Notes: a model not told the origin generated them from the sequence alone. A stretch of 64,000 bases of DNA from CAZAYY01 sp964489525 (GCA_964489525.1 CAZAYY010000018.1:19223-83222), one strand, 5' to 3'. Shown: positions 50,410-60,245, counted from the first letter of the stretch. Numbers and translations: made by a program.

Positions 50410-51954
50410 ATGCACGCAGCAAACTTGCTCAGCAAACGGGCAGAACTCACCCCCAACCGGGAAGCCCTGGTAGACCTGGAAACAGGCCGGCGCTATACCT
50501 ACGCGGAGCTCAACCAGCGCACCAACCGCCTGGCAAACTTCATGCGCACCCGCTACGGCATTCAAAAAGGAGACCGGGTTTGCATCCTGGCGCAAAACAG
50601 CATCGTTTATTTGGATTTGTTTTACGGCCTTGCCAAATTGGGGGCCATTTTTGCGCCGCTGAACTGGCGCCTGACTGCGAATGAATTGGAATACATCGTC
50701 AACGATCTGCAGCCAAAAGCCATCATCGTTGCCGGGGAATTTGTAAGCGTGTTCAATGAACTGCGCAAGCGTGCCCCAATTCCACACGTCATCGGCATGG
50801 AAAAAGCAGCCCTGGTGGGCGTGCCTGCCTATGAGTTAGAAGTCGCCAGTGCTTCCGATGCCGAGCCGCCCCTGCCTGCCCTGGACGATGATGACACCTA
50901 CTGCATTTTATACACCTCCGGCACGACAGGTTACCCCAAGGGCGCCATGCTGCCTCACCGCCAGATTCTCTGGAACTGCATCAACACCGTTATCAGCTGG
51001 GGGTTGGGTGAAAATGACATCTCCCCCATCTTTACCCCGCTCTTCCATGCAGGCGGGTTGTTTGCCTTCCTCACCCCCGTGCTGTACGCTGGCGGCAAAA
51101 TCATCCTGGCCCGAAAATTTGACCCGGATGAATCGCTGCGCGCCATTGTCAGCGAAAAATGCACCGTGATTTTGGGCGTACCCACCCTGTTCAACCTCTG
51201 GGACAAATCCCCTGTGTTTGCCGCAGCCAATTTCAGCCATGTCCGCTTCTTCATCAGCGGCGGTGCACCCTGCCCACGCGAAGTCATGGAACACTGGCGG
51301 GCGGCCAAGGGCACCGTCTTTCGGCAGGGCTACGGCCTGACAGAGGTTGGCCCCAACTGCTTCAGCATGACCGATGAAGAATCCGTCCCCAAAACCGGTT
51401 CGGTGGGCAAGCCCATTTTCCACAGCCAGATGCGCCTGGTGAACCCCGAAACTGGCAAAGACACCCCAATTGGCGAGGCAGGCGAACTGCTCATCCACGG
51501 CCCGCATGTCACCACCGGTTATTGGCGCAACCCCGAGGCCACCGCCCAATCCATCCAGGGTGGCTGGTTCCACACCGGCGACATGGCTCGTAAAGATGAA
51601 GACGGCTTTTACTACATCATTGGCCGCTACAAAGATATGATCAAAAGCGGCGGAGAAAACGTTTATGCGGCTGAGGTTGAAAGCGTTTTTCGCGATCACC
51701 CTGCCGTGGCCGAATGCGCCCTGATTGGCGCACCCGACCCAAAATGGGGCGAAATTGGCGTGATGGTCACGGTGCTCAAACCCGGTGCAGCGGCCACCGA
51801 AGGCGAACTCCTTGAAGCCTGCAACAACCGGATTGCCCGTTTTAAAATCCCGAAAAAAGTAATCTTTGCCGATGCCCTGCCTTACTCACCTTATGGCAAA
51901 GTGCTAAAAATTGACCTCAAGAACCATTATTTTGGGAAAACGCCAGCCAGTTAA
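50410..51954 (+). CDS. AMP-dependent acyl-CoA ligase (transport-operon copy)
   Basis: The 514-residue ANL ligase has ILYTSGTTGYPKGAM (P-loop), RQGYGLTEVGPNCF, FHTGDMARKDEDGFYYIIGR and SPYGKVLKIDLK with the terminal Lys. AAGGAG lies six bases before the ATG at 50410. It is followed by an alpha/beta hydrolase and a complete LIV-type ABC transporter on the same strand, which suggests that an imported acid is activated to its CoA ester. Confidence 0.9.
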   Translation: MHAANLLSKRAELTPNREALVDLETGRRYTYAELNQRTNRLANFMRTRYGIQKGDRVCILAQNSIVYLDLFYGLAKLGAIFAPLNWRLTANELEYIVNDLQPKAIIVAGEFVSVFNELRKRAPIPHVIGMEKAALVGVPAYELEVASASDAEPPLPALDDDDTYCILYTSGTTGYPKGAMLPHRQILWNCINTVISWGLGENDISPIFTPLFHAGGLFAFLTPVLYAGGKIILARKFDPDESLRAIVSEKCTVILGVPTLFNLWDKSPVFAAANFSHVRFFISGGAPCPREVMEHWRAAKGTVFRQGYGLTEVGPNCFSMTDEESVPKTGSVGKPIFHSQMRLVNPETGKDTPIGEAGELLIHGPHVTTGYWRNPEATAQSIQGGWFHTGDMARKDEDGFYYIIGRYKDMIKSGGENVYAAEVESVFRDHPAVAECALIGAPDPKWGEIGVMVTVLKPGAAATEGELLEACNNRIARFKIPKKVIFADALPYSPYGKVLKIDLKNHYFGKTPAS

Positions 51955-51992
51955 CCCTGGCTTACCCACCCGGCGTTTCTAAAGGAGATCCC

Positions 51993-53066
51993 ATGCCCGT
52001 CCCAACATCAGATGGAATTACCGCAAAAATAATCGCAACCAGCCGGCTCACCACCCGGGTGCTGTTTTCTGGCCCGGAAAGCGGCCCCGCCGTTTTGTTC
52101 TTGCATGGCAATGTGTCATCCGCAACCTGGTGGGAGGAAACCATGCTGGCCCTGCCAACAGGCTGGCGCGGCATTGCCCCCGACCAGCGCAGTTTTGGCG
52201 ATGCCGACCCCGCCAAAAAAATTGACGCCACTCGCGGCATGGGTGACCTTTCGGACGATGCCGCCGCCCTGCTCGACACCCTGGGTATTGAAAAAGCCCA
52301 TGTTGTTGGCAATTCCCTGGGCGGCATGGTCACCTGGCAGATGATGAAAGACCACCCCCACCGCCTGCTCAGTGTCACCGTGGTAGACCCCGGTTCCCCT
52401 TACGGCTTTGGCGCAACCAAGGACCTTGCTGGAACCCCCTGCAACCCGGACGATGCCGGTTCGGGCGGCGGGCTCTCTAACCCGGAACTCATCCGGCGAT
52501 TAGCCGCAGGCGACACCACCACCGAAAGCCCGTTCTCCCCTCGTTCTGCTCTGCGGACGGTGTTGGTAAAGCCACCATTTATCTCCCCCCGGGAAGATGC
52601 CCTGGTCGCCTCGATGAACTCCACCCACATCGGGCCGGAAGATGTTCCCGGTGATTCCACCCAGTCCCCCCACTGGCCGCATATGGCCCCAGGGCTGTGG
52701 GGACCGACGAACGCAACCTCACCCAGGTATCAAAAAAATATCCAAAAAATCATTGAATGCCCCAGCCGCCCGCCCGTTCTGTGGGTGCGCGGCAGCCACG
52801 ACATGGCCGTCTCAGACACCGCCGCTTCCTGCCCCGGCTTCCTGGGTAAAATTGGCCTGCTGCCCGGCTGGCCGGGCGAAGCCCTTTACCCGCCCCAGCC
52901 CATGGTCGGCCAGACCCGCGCCGTACTGGAGCAGTACGCCGCGGCTGGCGGGGATTACGAAGAATTTGTCGTCCAGGATGCCGGGCACGTGCCCTTCCTG
53001 GAAAAGCCCGAGGTGTTTAACCCCGTTTTCCACAAACACCTGGCTCGTTCGAATGCCGAGAAATAA
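51993..53066 (+). CDS. Alpha/beta hydrolase, paralogue of the 25714 gene
   Basis: The 357-residue hydrolase has VLFLHGNVSSATWW, nucleophile Ser108 in GNSLGG, Asp in VRGSHDMAVSD and His in DAGHVPFLEKP. AAAGGAGA precedes the ATG. It lies 38 bases after the ligase. The close relation to the hydrolase next to ligase B in the acyl-CoA cluster suggests that both act on similar ligase-linked substrates. Confidence 0.82.
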   Translation: MPVPTSDGITAKIIATSRLTTRVLFSGPESGPAVLFLHGNVSSATWWEETMLALPTGWRGIAPDQRSFGDADPAKKIDATRGMGDLSDDAAALLDTLGIEKAHVVGNSLGGMVTWQMMKDHPHRLLSVTVVDPGSPYGFGATKDLAGTPCNPDDAGSGGGLSNPELIRRLAAGDTTTESPFSPRSALRTVLVKPPFISPREDALVASMNSTHIGPEDVPGDSTQSPHWPHMAPGLWGPTNATSPRYQKNIQKIIECPSRPPVLWVRGSHDMAVSDTAASCPGFLGKIGLLPGWPGEALYPPQPMVGQTRAVLEQYAAAGGDYEEFVVQDAGHVPFLEKPEVFNPVFHKHLARSNAEK

Positions 53067-53198
53067 CCAGTGCAGATAGTTATTGAGCCTGAAAAGCAAG
53101 GAGGTGCTGCCTTAAGAACCATCAGAATTAATTATCCATCGAGTTGAAACCTTTGTCGCTTTAAAAAACGACTGTTTATCAATATCAGGAGATTTGTT

Positions 53199-55823
53199 AT
53201 GAAAACCATCCGTACGATTTTGTTCTTTGTGATTGCCATGGCGCTTGTGCTGGCGGCCTGCTCGCCCCCGGCCACCGCAACTGTGGCACCCGAACCCACC
53301 CAAGCGCCGGCTCCAACCCAGGCGCCCGCCCCAACCCAGGCCGCTCAGCCCACCGAACCCGCCCGGTTTGCCTGCGCTGAACCCATCAAGGTCGGCCTGA
53401 TTACCGACGGCTCAGGCGGGCTTGCCATTTACGGCGTCCACATCCTGCGCAGCTTTATGCTCGGCATGGAATATGGCACCGGCGCCCCCGGCAGCGCGGG
53501 TGAGGTTTTTGCCCTGGCCAACGGCAACACAAACACCTTCATGCTCGACGACTGTGAAATCGAAGTGATTGTCGGCGACGACCAGTCCAACCCCGAAACC
53601 ACCGCCACCATTGCCCGTGAGATGATCGAAGTCGAACAGGTGGATGTGCTGGTTGGCACGGTGAGCTCCGGCGCCACCGCCACCCTGCAGGGCATCGCCG
53701 CTGAAAACAAAATCCCCCTCATTGTGGCCCCGGCTGCCGCCAACGACATCACCGGTGTCAACTTCAATGAATACACCTTCCGCACCAGCCGCAACAACTA
53801 CCAGGACGCCATGAACCTGTGCGTCTACCTGCCCACGGTGTACGACACCTTCGTCCAGATTGCTCCCGACTACAGCTTCGGTTGGGGCGGCGCTGCGGCC
53901 TTCCGCGACGCCTGCACCGTTAACGGCGGTACCTTTGTGGCTCCCGATATCTTTGCCCCCGCCACCACCACCGACTTCACCCCCTACATGGAGCAAATCC
54001 TGGCCTCCGGCGCTGAGTCGTGGATCGTCACCTGGGCTGGCGGCGGCTTTGTTGCCATGATGCAGGCCGCAACCGACCTGGGCGTCACCGATGCCATGGC
54101 CCTTGGCTCTTCTTACGTAGACAACGTGGTCATGCCCGCCTTCTTCTCCAACGCCATCGGCTCCACCAGCGGCATCCTCTACCACTACACTTCCCCGCAG
54201 AACCCAATCAACGACTGGCTGGTCACCAACACCAAAGCCCGCTACGGCGTGCCCCCCGACCTGTTCGATGCCGACGGCATGAACGCTGCCCTGATGCTGC
54301 TTGAAACCATCAAGGCGACCGAAGGCGACACTGCCAGCGATAAAATGCTGGCCGCCATGGAAGGCCTGACCTTTGAAGGCCCGAAGGGCACCATCTTCAT
54401 CCGCCCCGAAGACCATGTGGCCATCCAGGATATGTACATCGTCAAACTGCTCAACGTCACCGACCCCGATTTCAAATACTTTGAAACCGTCACCACCACC
54501 CGGCCCGAACCGCCCTGCCTGCTCCCTGAAGCCCTCAAGGACCGCTGCGGCACCCTGCCTTACAGCAGCCTGACCGGCGCTCCCGTTGTTGCCGGCCCGC
54601 AGCCGCTCACCTGCACCGAACCGATCAAGGTCGGCCTGATTACCGACGGCTCGGGCGCGCTGGCCATTTACGGCGTCCACATCCTGCGCAGCTTCATGCT
54701 TGGCATGGAATACCTGGCTGGCGCCCCTGGCAGCGCGGGTGAGGTTTTTGCCCTGGCCAACGGCAACACAAACACCTTCAAAGTTCAAAACTGCGAAATC
54801 GAAGTGATTGTCGGCGACGACCAGTCCAACCCCGAAACCACCGCCACCATTGCCCGTGAGATGATCGAAGTCGAACAGGTGGATGTGCTGGTTGGCACGG
54901 TGAGCTCCGGCGCCACCGCCACCCTGCAGGGCATCGCCGCTGAAAACAAAATCCCCCTCATTGTGGCCCCGGCTGCCGCCAACGACATCACCGGTGTCAA
55001 CTTCAATGAATACACCTTCCGCACCAGCCGCAACAACTACCAGGACGCCATGAACCTGTGCGTCTACCTGCCCACGGTGTACGACACCTTCGTCCAGATT
55101 GCTCCCGACTACAGCTTCGGTTGGGGCGGCGCTGCGGCCTTCCGCGACGCCTGCACCGTTAACGGCGGTACCTTTGTGGCTCCCGATATCTTTGCCCCCG
55201 CCACCACCACCGACTTCACCCCCTACATGGAGCAAATCCTGGCCTCCGGCGCTGAGTCGTGGATCGTCACCTGGGCTGGCGGCGGCTTTGTTGCCATGAT
55301 GCAGGCCGCAACCGACCTGGGCGTCACCGATGCCATGGCCCTTGGCTCTTCTTACGTAGACAACGTGGTCATGCCCGCCTTCTTCTCCAACGCCATCGGC
55401 TCCACCAGCGGCATCCTCTACCACTACACTTCCCCGCAGAACCCAATCAACGACTGGCTGGTCACCAACACCAAAGCCCGCTACGGCGTGCCCCCCGACC
55501 TGTTCGATGCCGACGGCATGAACGCTGCCCTGATGCTGCTTGAAACCATCAAGGCGACCGAAGGCGACACTGCCAGCGATAAAATGCTGGCCGCCATGGA
55601 AGGCCTGACCTTTGAAGGCCCGAAGGGCACCATCTTCATCCGCCCCGAAGACCATGTGGCCATCCAGGATATGTACATCGTCAAACTGCTCAACGTCACC
55701 GACCCCGATTTCAAATACTTTGAAACCGTCACCACCACCCGGCCCGAACCGCCCTGCCTGCTCCCTGAAGCCCTCAAGGACCGCTGTGGCGACGTGCCCT
55801 ACGGAAGCCTGACCGGTAAATAG
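53199..55823 (+). CDS. Tandem-duplicated branched-chain-amino-acid-type substrate-binding lipoprotein
   Basis: The protein has 874 residues. A signal peptide ends in lipobox LAAC (Cys near 22), followed by an APAPTQ-repeat linker to residue 58. Then come two Peripla_BP_6 domains, 59-471 and 472-874, each starting C-[AT]-EPIKVGLITDGSG. The offset is exactly 413 residues. Bases 53556-54547 and 54795-55786 look identical; only the first ~60 residues and the last few differ between the domains. Each domain should bind a small ligand for the LIV-type permease encoded downstream. AGGAG precedes the ATG. Confidence 0.92.
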   Translation: MKTIRTILFFVIAMALVLAACSPPATATVAPEPTQAPAPTQAPAPTQAAQPTEPARFACAEPIKVGLITDGSGGLAIYGVHILRSFMLGMEYGTGAPGSAGEVFALANGNTNTFMLDDCEIEVIVGDDQSNPETTATIAREMIEVEQVDVLVGTVSSGATATLQGIAAENKIPLIVAPAAANDITGVNFNEYTFRTSRNNYQDAMNLCVYLPTVYDTFVQIAPDYSFGWGGAAAFRDACTVNGGTFVAPDIFAPATTTDFTPYMEQILASGAESWIVTWAGGGFVAMMQAATDLGVTDAMALGSSYVDNVVMPAFFSNAIGSTSGILYHYTSPQNPINDWLVTNTKARYGVPPDLFDADGMNAALMLLETIKATEGDTASDKMLAAMEGLTFEGPKGTIFIRPEDHVAIQDMYIVKLLNVTDPDFKYFETVTTTRPEPPCLLPEALKDRCGTLPYSSLTGAPVVAGPQPLTCTEPIKVGLITDGSGALAIYGVHILRSFMLGMEYLAGAPGSAGEVFALANGNTNTFKVQNCEIEVIVGDDQSNPETTATIAREMIEVEQVDVLVGTVSSGATATLQGIAAENKIPLIVAPAAANDITGVNFNEYTFRTSRNNYQDAMNLCVYLPTVYDTFVQIAPDYSFGWGGAAAFRDACTVNGGTFVAPDIFAPATTTDFTPYMEQILASGAESWIVTWAGGGFVAMMQAATDLGVTDAMALGSSYVDNVVMPAFFSNAIGSTSGILYHYTSPQNPINDWLVTNTKARYGVPPDLFDADGMNAALMLLETIKATEGDTASDKMLAAMEGLTFEGPKGTIFIRPEDHVAIQDMYIVKLLNVTDPDFKYFETVTTTRPEPPCLLPEALKDRCGDVPYGSLTGK

Positions 55824-55839
55824 TTTTTGGTTCCTCCAA

Positions 55840-55869
55840 ACCGGGGGCGGCGCGTGCGCCGCCCCCGGT
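55840..55869 (+). promoter_or_regulatory. Strong intercistronic hairpin after the binding-protein gene
   Basis: ACCGGGGGCGGCG (55840-55852) and CGCCGCCCCCGGT (55857-55869) form a perfect 13-bp GC stem with a 4-base loop and no T-run. Such stems after binding-protein genes protect the upstream mRNA and give more binding protein than transporter. Confidence 0.75.
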
Positions 55870-55964
55870 CGTTCAAACCAACCCGGCGCAGCATACACCT
55901 GGAGTTTGGCACAAACACCAGCGTTGTAATCAACGCCAACACCCTCCTTACAAGGAGAAATGCG

Positions 55965-56753
55965 ATGACCGAAGCTCCTCCCATCCTGGCTACTGAAAAC
56001 CTGCGCAAACAGTTTGGCGCGCTTGTCGCCGTGGACAACGTCACCATGCAGGTTCGCCCCAACACCATTCATTCGATTATCGGCCCCAACGGCGCTGGCA
56101 AAACCACCTTTTTTAACGTGGTCAGCGGCAACCTGCCTGCGACCAGCGGCAAGGTTTTTTTCAAAGGCCAGGAAATTACCAACCTGCCGCTGCACCGCAC
56201 CGCCCACCTGGGTATTGGCCGTTCGTTCCAAATCACCAACATCTTCCCCAACCTGACTGTTTTGGAAAATATTCGCCTGGCCTGCCAGGCCCTGGGGAAA
56301 GATAATTTCAAATTATTCAGCAATTATCGTCATTTCAAACAATACGAAGCCCGCGCCTGGGAGGTTATCCAGCGCGTTGGGTTGGAACGCGAAGCCTATA
56401 CCCTCGGGCGAACGCTGCCCCATGGAAGCCAGCGAAAATTAGAGCTGGGCATCATCCTGGCCCCTAACCCTGAAGTCCTGCTGTTGGACGAACCCACCGC
56501 AGGGATGGCCGCCGAACAAGTACCCGAACTGATTGCCCTGATTCGCGACATTCAGCAGGCGGGGCAGAAAACCGTGGTGCTGGTGGAGCACAACATGAAT
56601 GTTGTCATGAGTATTTCCGACACGATCACCGTCATGCACCAGGGCCGGGTGTTGGCAGAAGGCACCCCATCTGCCATTGCAGCCAACAGCGAGGTCCAAA
56701 CTGCCTACCTGGGCGGCTTATATGGCGACCTTTCCACCCAAACCGCCTCCTGA
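55965..56753 (+). CDS. LivG-like ABC transporter ATP-binding protein
   Basis: The 262-residue ATPase has Walker A GPNGAGKTT, the LivG-type signature LPHGSQRKLELG, Walker B VLLLDEPTAGM and switch His in VLVEHNM. AAGGAG precedes the ATG at 55965. It powers the permeases encoded at 57498 and 59095. An upstream in-frame extension covers the hairpin and is not used. Confidence 0.92.
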   Translation: MTEAPPILATENLRKQFGALVAVDNVTMQVRPNTIHSIIGPNGAGKTTFFNVVSGNLPATSGKVFFKGQEITNLPLHRTAHLGIGRSFQITNIFPNLTVLENIRLACQALGKDNFKLFSNYRHFKQYEARAWEVIQRVGLEREAYTLGRTLPHGSQRKLELGIILAPNPEVLLLDEPTAGMAAEQVPELIALIRDIQQAGQKTVVLVEHNMNVVMSISDTITVMHQGRVLAEGTPSAIAANSEVQTAYLGGLYGDLSTQTAS

Positions 56754-56776
56754 ACCCCACCCGCCTGGAGAAAACC

Positions 56777-57487
56777 ATGCAAAGCCAATTCCTCCTCGAA
56801 GTTCAAGATATCCACACCTTCATCGGCCAGTTCCATATTTTGGAAGGGGTAACGGTGCAGGTCGCTCCTGGTGAAATTGTCGCACTATTGGGGCGCAACG
56901 GAGCGGGCAAAACCACCACGCTCAAAAGCATTTTAGGGCTGACGCCCCCCCGACAGGGAAAAGTCTTATTCAATGGACTGCCCATCCAGGGCCGGCGCAG
57001 TTTCGACATCGCCGCTCTTGGGATTGGTTTCGTCCCCGAACACCGGGCCATCTTCCGCGACCTGTCTGTCCTTGAAAACCTGAAAATTGCCGAGCGCAAG
57101 AAGGGCGACCTCAACCGCAAGGAAGATTTGATTTTCTCCCTCTTCCCCGACCTGAAACGGCTGATCAAACTTCCCGGCAACCACCTTTCCGGTGGGCAGC
57201 AGCAAATGCTGGCTGTAGCCCGGGCGCTTGTCCCGGATAATCAGCTTCTGCTGATTGACGAACCCAGCGAAGGCCTGGCACCTGTCATTATCGAACAGAT
57301 GATGGCCGCCATTCGCCAGCTTTCCACCCAAAGCACCATTTTGCTGGTGGAGCAAAATTTTGTGGTCGCCAGCCAGCTCGCAAAGAAATACGTGATCATC
57401 GAAGAAGGCCGTTCGGTCCAATCGGGCCTGATGGCCGACCTGGTCCAGGACACGGCAACCATCCAACGCTACCTGGGCGCTGCCTGA
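56777..57487 (+). CDS. LivF-like ABC transporter ATP-binding protein
   Basis: The 236-residue ATPase has Walker A GRNGAGKTT, signature HLSGGQQQM, Walker B LLIDEPSEGLAP and a switch region with VEQNF in place of the usual His (as in LivF). It pairs with the LivG-like protein encoded 23 bases upstream. Confidence 0.92.
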   Translation: MQSQFLLEVQDIHTFIGQFHILEGVTVQVAPGEIVALLGRNGAGKTTTLKSILGLTPPRQGKVLFNGLPIQGRRSFDIAALGIGFVPEHRAIFRDLSVLENLKIAERKKGDLNRKEDLIFSLFPDLKRLIKLPGNHLSGGQQQMLAVARALVPDNQLLLIDEPSEGLAPVIIEQMMAAIRQLSTQSTILLVEQNFVVASQLAKKYVIIEEGRSVQSGLMADLVQDTATIQRYLGAA

Positions 57488-57497
57488 GGAGAACCCC

Positions 57498-59090
57498 ATG
57501 AACCAATGGCTAGATCGTTTCCGCAAAAATCGCACCCTTTATATGACCCTGGGGGTCATGCTCATTCTCTTCCTGATGGCCATAGGCGGCATGACCACCG
57601 AAGAATGGACGGTCACCCTGCTGCGCAGCCTGTCTGTCGGCGCGCTCACCTTCCTGGTAGCCTCTGGCTTTTCGATTATTTTTGGCCTGATGGACGTACT
57701 CAACCTCGCCCACGGCACCTTGTTCATGGTCGGCGCCTACATCGGTTGGACGGTTTTTGTCCGCCCAGATACGTTTGTAGATCTGCTCACCCCTGCAGCA
57801 CTGATCCTTGCAGGCATTGTGCTGCGCCCACTCTGGCAGCAGCTGTTGGGCAAAGTTCCCGGCCTGGGCAGCCGTCCATCTGACCCCAAAACAGGCTGGC
57901 TGGCAAAGCTGGCACCCTGGGTCATTTTGGGCCTGGGAGCAGTGCTCATCTATTTCAACCTGAGGAATTACCCGATCACCCTGTGGGACGTATCCTTGTT
58001 TGCTGAAAGTCCGGGCACCTATGCCTTTAACGCCACCCAGGGCAACTACATCATCCCCACACCCAAGTTGTTCACCACGAACCCTTACCTGGTGTTGGTG
58101 GGGCTAATCCTGGGAAGCGTGGTCTTTGGGCTGGGCCTGGCCGCCTTCAGCCTGGGCCAACCGGGAACATCTGCTGATAATGGGACAAGCCTGCGCACTC
58201 CCCTGGCTGCAGGCAGCGGGCTGCTGGCCCTGGGGTTAGCCTCCTTTTTCTTCCACGGCGGCCTGACGGATTGGCTGGTGGGCCTGGATCGCACCGCGCT
58301 TTTCTTCCTGGCGGTGCTTACTGCCTTCCTCAGTGGGTTTGGCCTGGGAATGCTGATCGAAACCGCCCTCATCCGGCCGCTGTATGCCCGCCCGGTTTAT
58401 CAAATTTTGATGACCCTGGGCATCAGCCTGGTGGGCATTGAAATTGTGCGGGCCATCTGGGGCCGCCCTGAGTTCACCATGCCGAAGCCCGACCTCTTCA
58501 CCACTACAGGCGAAATTTGCGCCACCACCAATGTTTTCACCGCCCTGGCCAACCGCTGCTCCACTTTCCTGATGTTTGGGGGCAGGGTGCGCACCTACAA
58601 CGAAATCTTCATCCCGTTTGTTGGGTTGGCCGTTCTCATTGCCGTCTGGCTGCTGCTGCAGCGCACCCGCCTGGGCATGATCATCCGGGCCGGTGTGCAA
58701 GACAGCCAGATGGTCGAAGCCCTTGGCATTAACGTACGCCAGGTATTTACCCTGGTGTTCGGCCTCGGTGTGGGCCTGGCTGCCCTGGGGGGTGTTTTTG
58801 CCGGGCCTTCGATTGGCCTCTCCAACACCATGGGCGAAGTCTTCCTGATCAATGCCCTGATTGCCCTGGCCATCGGCGGCCTGACCAGCTTCCCCGGTGC
58901 AGCGGTTGGCTCCATCCTGGTCGGGCTCATCCAGCAGTTCATCATCAAATACGGGCAAATTGGCATCAACCTGCCTTTCCTGGACGAACCTTTCAAACCG
59001 ACCCCGCCGCTGGTTCCCGCTTCCACGGTCTTGTTAATGGTCTTTATTTTGCTGGTCATGCCCAATGGCTTGCTGGGCCGCAAGGAGTAA
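57498..59090 (+). CDS. LivH-like permease with a large internal insertion
   Basis: The protein has 530 residues; LivH proteins are usually about 300. The family's N-terminal part ends at GLMDVLNLAHGTLFMVGAY (about 63-81), and the rest resumes at IETALIRPLYARP (about 288). Between them are about 170 extra residues with three or more further membrane segments. The C-terminal permease motif is present in GVQDSQMVEALGINVRQV and ALGGVFAGP. AGGAG lies five bases before the ATG. The frame is clean, so this is not a simple mis-joined gene. Confidence 0.88.
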   Translation: MNQWLDRFRKNRTLYMTLGVMLILFLMAIGGMTTEEWTVTLLRSLSVGALTFLVASGFSIIFGLMDVLNLAHGTLFMVGAYIGWTVFVRPDTFVDLLTPAALILAGIVLRPLWQQLLGKVPGLGSRPSDPKTGWLAKLAPWVILGLGAVLIYFNLRNYPITLWDVSLFAESPGTYAFNATQGNYIIPTPKLFTTNPYLVLVGLILGSVVFGLGLAAFSLGQPGTSADNGTSLRTPLAAGSGLLALGLASFFFHGGLTDWLVGLDRTALFFLAVLTAFLSGFGLGMLIETALIRPLYARPVYQILMTLGISLVGIEIVRAIWGRPEFTMPKPDLFTTTGEICATTNVFTALANRCSTFLMFGGRVRTYNEIFIPFVGLAVLIAVWLLLQRTRLGMIIRAGVQDSQMVEALGINVRQVFTLVFGLGVGLAALGGVFAGPSIGLSNTMGEVFLINALIALAIGGLTSFPGAAVGSILVGLIQQFIIKYGQIGINLPFLDEPFKPTPPLVPASTVLLMVFILLVMPNGLLGRKE

Positions 59091-59094
59091 ATCC

Positions 59095-60168
59095 ATGAGC
59101 GTCAACCCAACCACCCCAACACCCACCTCGCTCACCCAGTGGCTGAAAAACCATTGGGGCGGGCCAACCATCATCCTGCTGCTTTTCCTCTTCCCGTTCC
59201 TGGTCGCCATCTTCACCGGCCAATCCCCCGCCGATGTGATGGCCAACGCAGATGGCCAATCGAAATTCCTGATGGGCCTGCTGATTGAAGTGTTCATCCT
59301 GGGCATTTACGCCCTGAGTTTTGACCTGATTTTTGGCATCACCGGCATGCTCTCTTTCGGCCATTCCATGTTCTTCGCCGTTGGGGCTTACTTGACCGGC
59401 ATCATGCTCAAAAGCTTTGGCTGGGACCTGCTGCCCACCCTCGGGCTGGTGGTGCTTGCGGGGGTGGGCCAGGCACTGCTGTTTGGTATGGTGCTGCCGC
59501 GAGTCAAAGGCATCACTTTTGCCCTGGTCACCCTGGGTATGGGCGCCGTCTTCCATATCATCATACAATCCCGCGAGCTGGGCCCCTATACCGGTGCCGA
59601 TGTCGGCCTGCAGGGCGTGGTCAGCCCCGAATACCTTAACGCCTCCACGGACCGCCTGAAGTTCTACCTGGTCAGCCTCGTTTTCATGCTGCTGGTCTAC
59701 TACCTCTACCAGCGCTTTGTCAACTCGCCCACAGGGCGGGTGTGCATTGCCATTCGCGAAAACGAAAACCGGGCGCAGATGATTGGCTTCAACACTTTCT
59801 ACTTCAAACTGGCGGCCCTGACCATCTCGTCCATCACCGCTGCCCTGGCCGGAACACTGCACACCCTCTTCCAACCCATCGTCAGCCCCAACACAGCCGG
59901 GTTAGGCTTTACCATTGCCGCCTTGCTCATTTTACTGCTCGGTGGAATTGGCACACTCAGCGGAGCGTTGGTGGGCGCAGCCATCTACCGCATTTTGGCT
60001 TTTAGCCTGGATAAATATTTTGGCGAAAACTCCTTTTTTATCCTCGGCATCGTCTACATCCTGCTCGTCCTCTACCTGCCCTACGGCCTGATTGGCACCT
60101 GGCGCCTCAAATCCCCCCAAATCAAAGCCGGCCGCGAGCGCCTGGCCAAACTCTTTGGCCTGCCCTGA
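59095..60168 (+). CDS. LivM-like permease
   Basis: The 357-residue permease has about ten hydrophobic segments, GITGMLSFGHSMFFAVGAY and ENENRAQMIGFNTFYFKLAAL, the LivM pattern. AAGGAG precedes the ATG at 59095, four bases after the LivH-like stop. Together with the binding protein and two ATPases it completes the transporter. Confidence 0.92.
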   Translation: MSVNPTTPTPTSLTQWLKNHWGGPTIILLLFLFPFLVAIFTGQSPADVMANADGQSKFLMGLLIEVFILGIYALSFDLIFGITGMLSFGHSMFFAVGAYLTGIMLKSFGWDLLPTLGLVVLAGVGQALLFGMVLPRVKGITFALVTLGMGAVFHIIIQSRELGPYTGADVGLQGVVSPEYLNASTDRLKFYLVSLVFMLLVYYLYQRFVNSPTGRVCIAIRENENRAQMIGFNTFYFKLAALTISSITAALAGTLHTLFQPIVSPNTAGLGFTIAALLILLLGGIGTLSGALVGAAIYRILAFSLDKYFGENSFFILGIVYILLVLYLPYGLIGTWRLKSPQIKAGRERLAKLFGLP

Positions 60169-60186
60169 CCCACCTTTCCCCCCAAA

Positions 60187-60217
60187 GGTGACAGTCACCC
60201 TGGAGGTGACTGTCACC
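60187..60217. repeat. Palindromic repeat GGTGACAGTCACC, copy 2
   Basis: GGTGACAGTCACC (60187-60199) and GGTGACTGTCACC (60205-60217) are perfect 13-base arms with a 5-base loop, 18 bases after the LivM-like stop. It matches 13846-13876. It could end the transporter transcript, but no T-run follows. Confidence 0.8.
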
Positions 60218-60245
60218 TACTCAGAGGCAATTGATCTTCTCCCCC

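Noticed and set aside
53412..56231. 939-residue open frame on the minus strand opposite the binding protein and LivG-like genes
   Set aside because: It is antisense to a clear lipoprotein and ATPase, has Gly/His/Val-rich nonsense composition and repeats only because the sense gene is duplicated.
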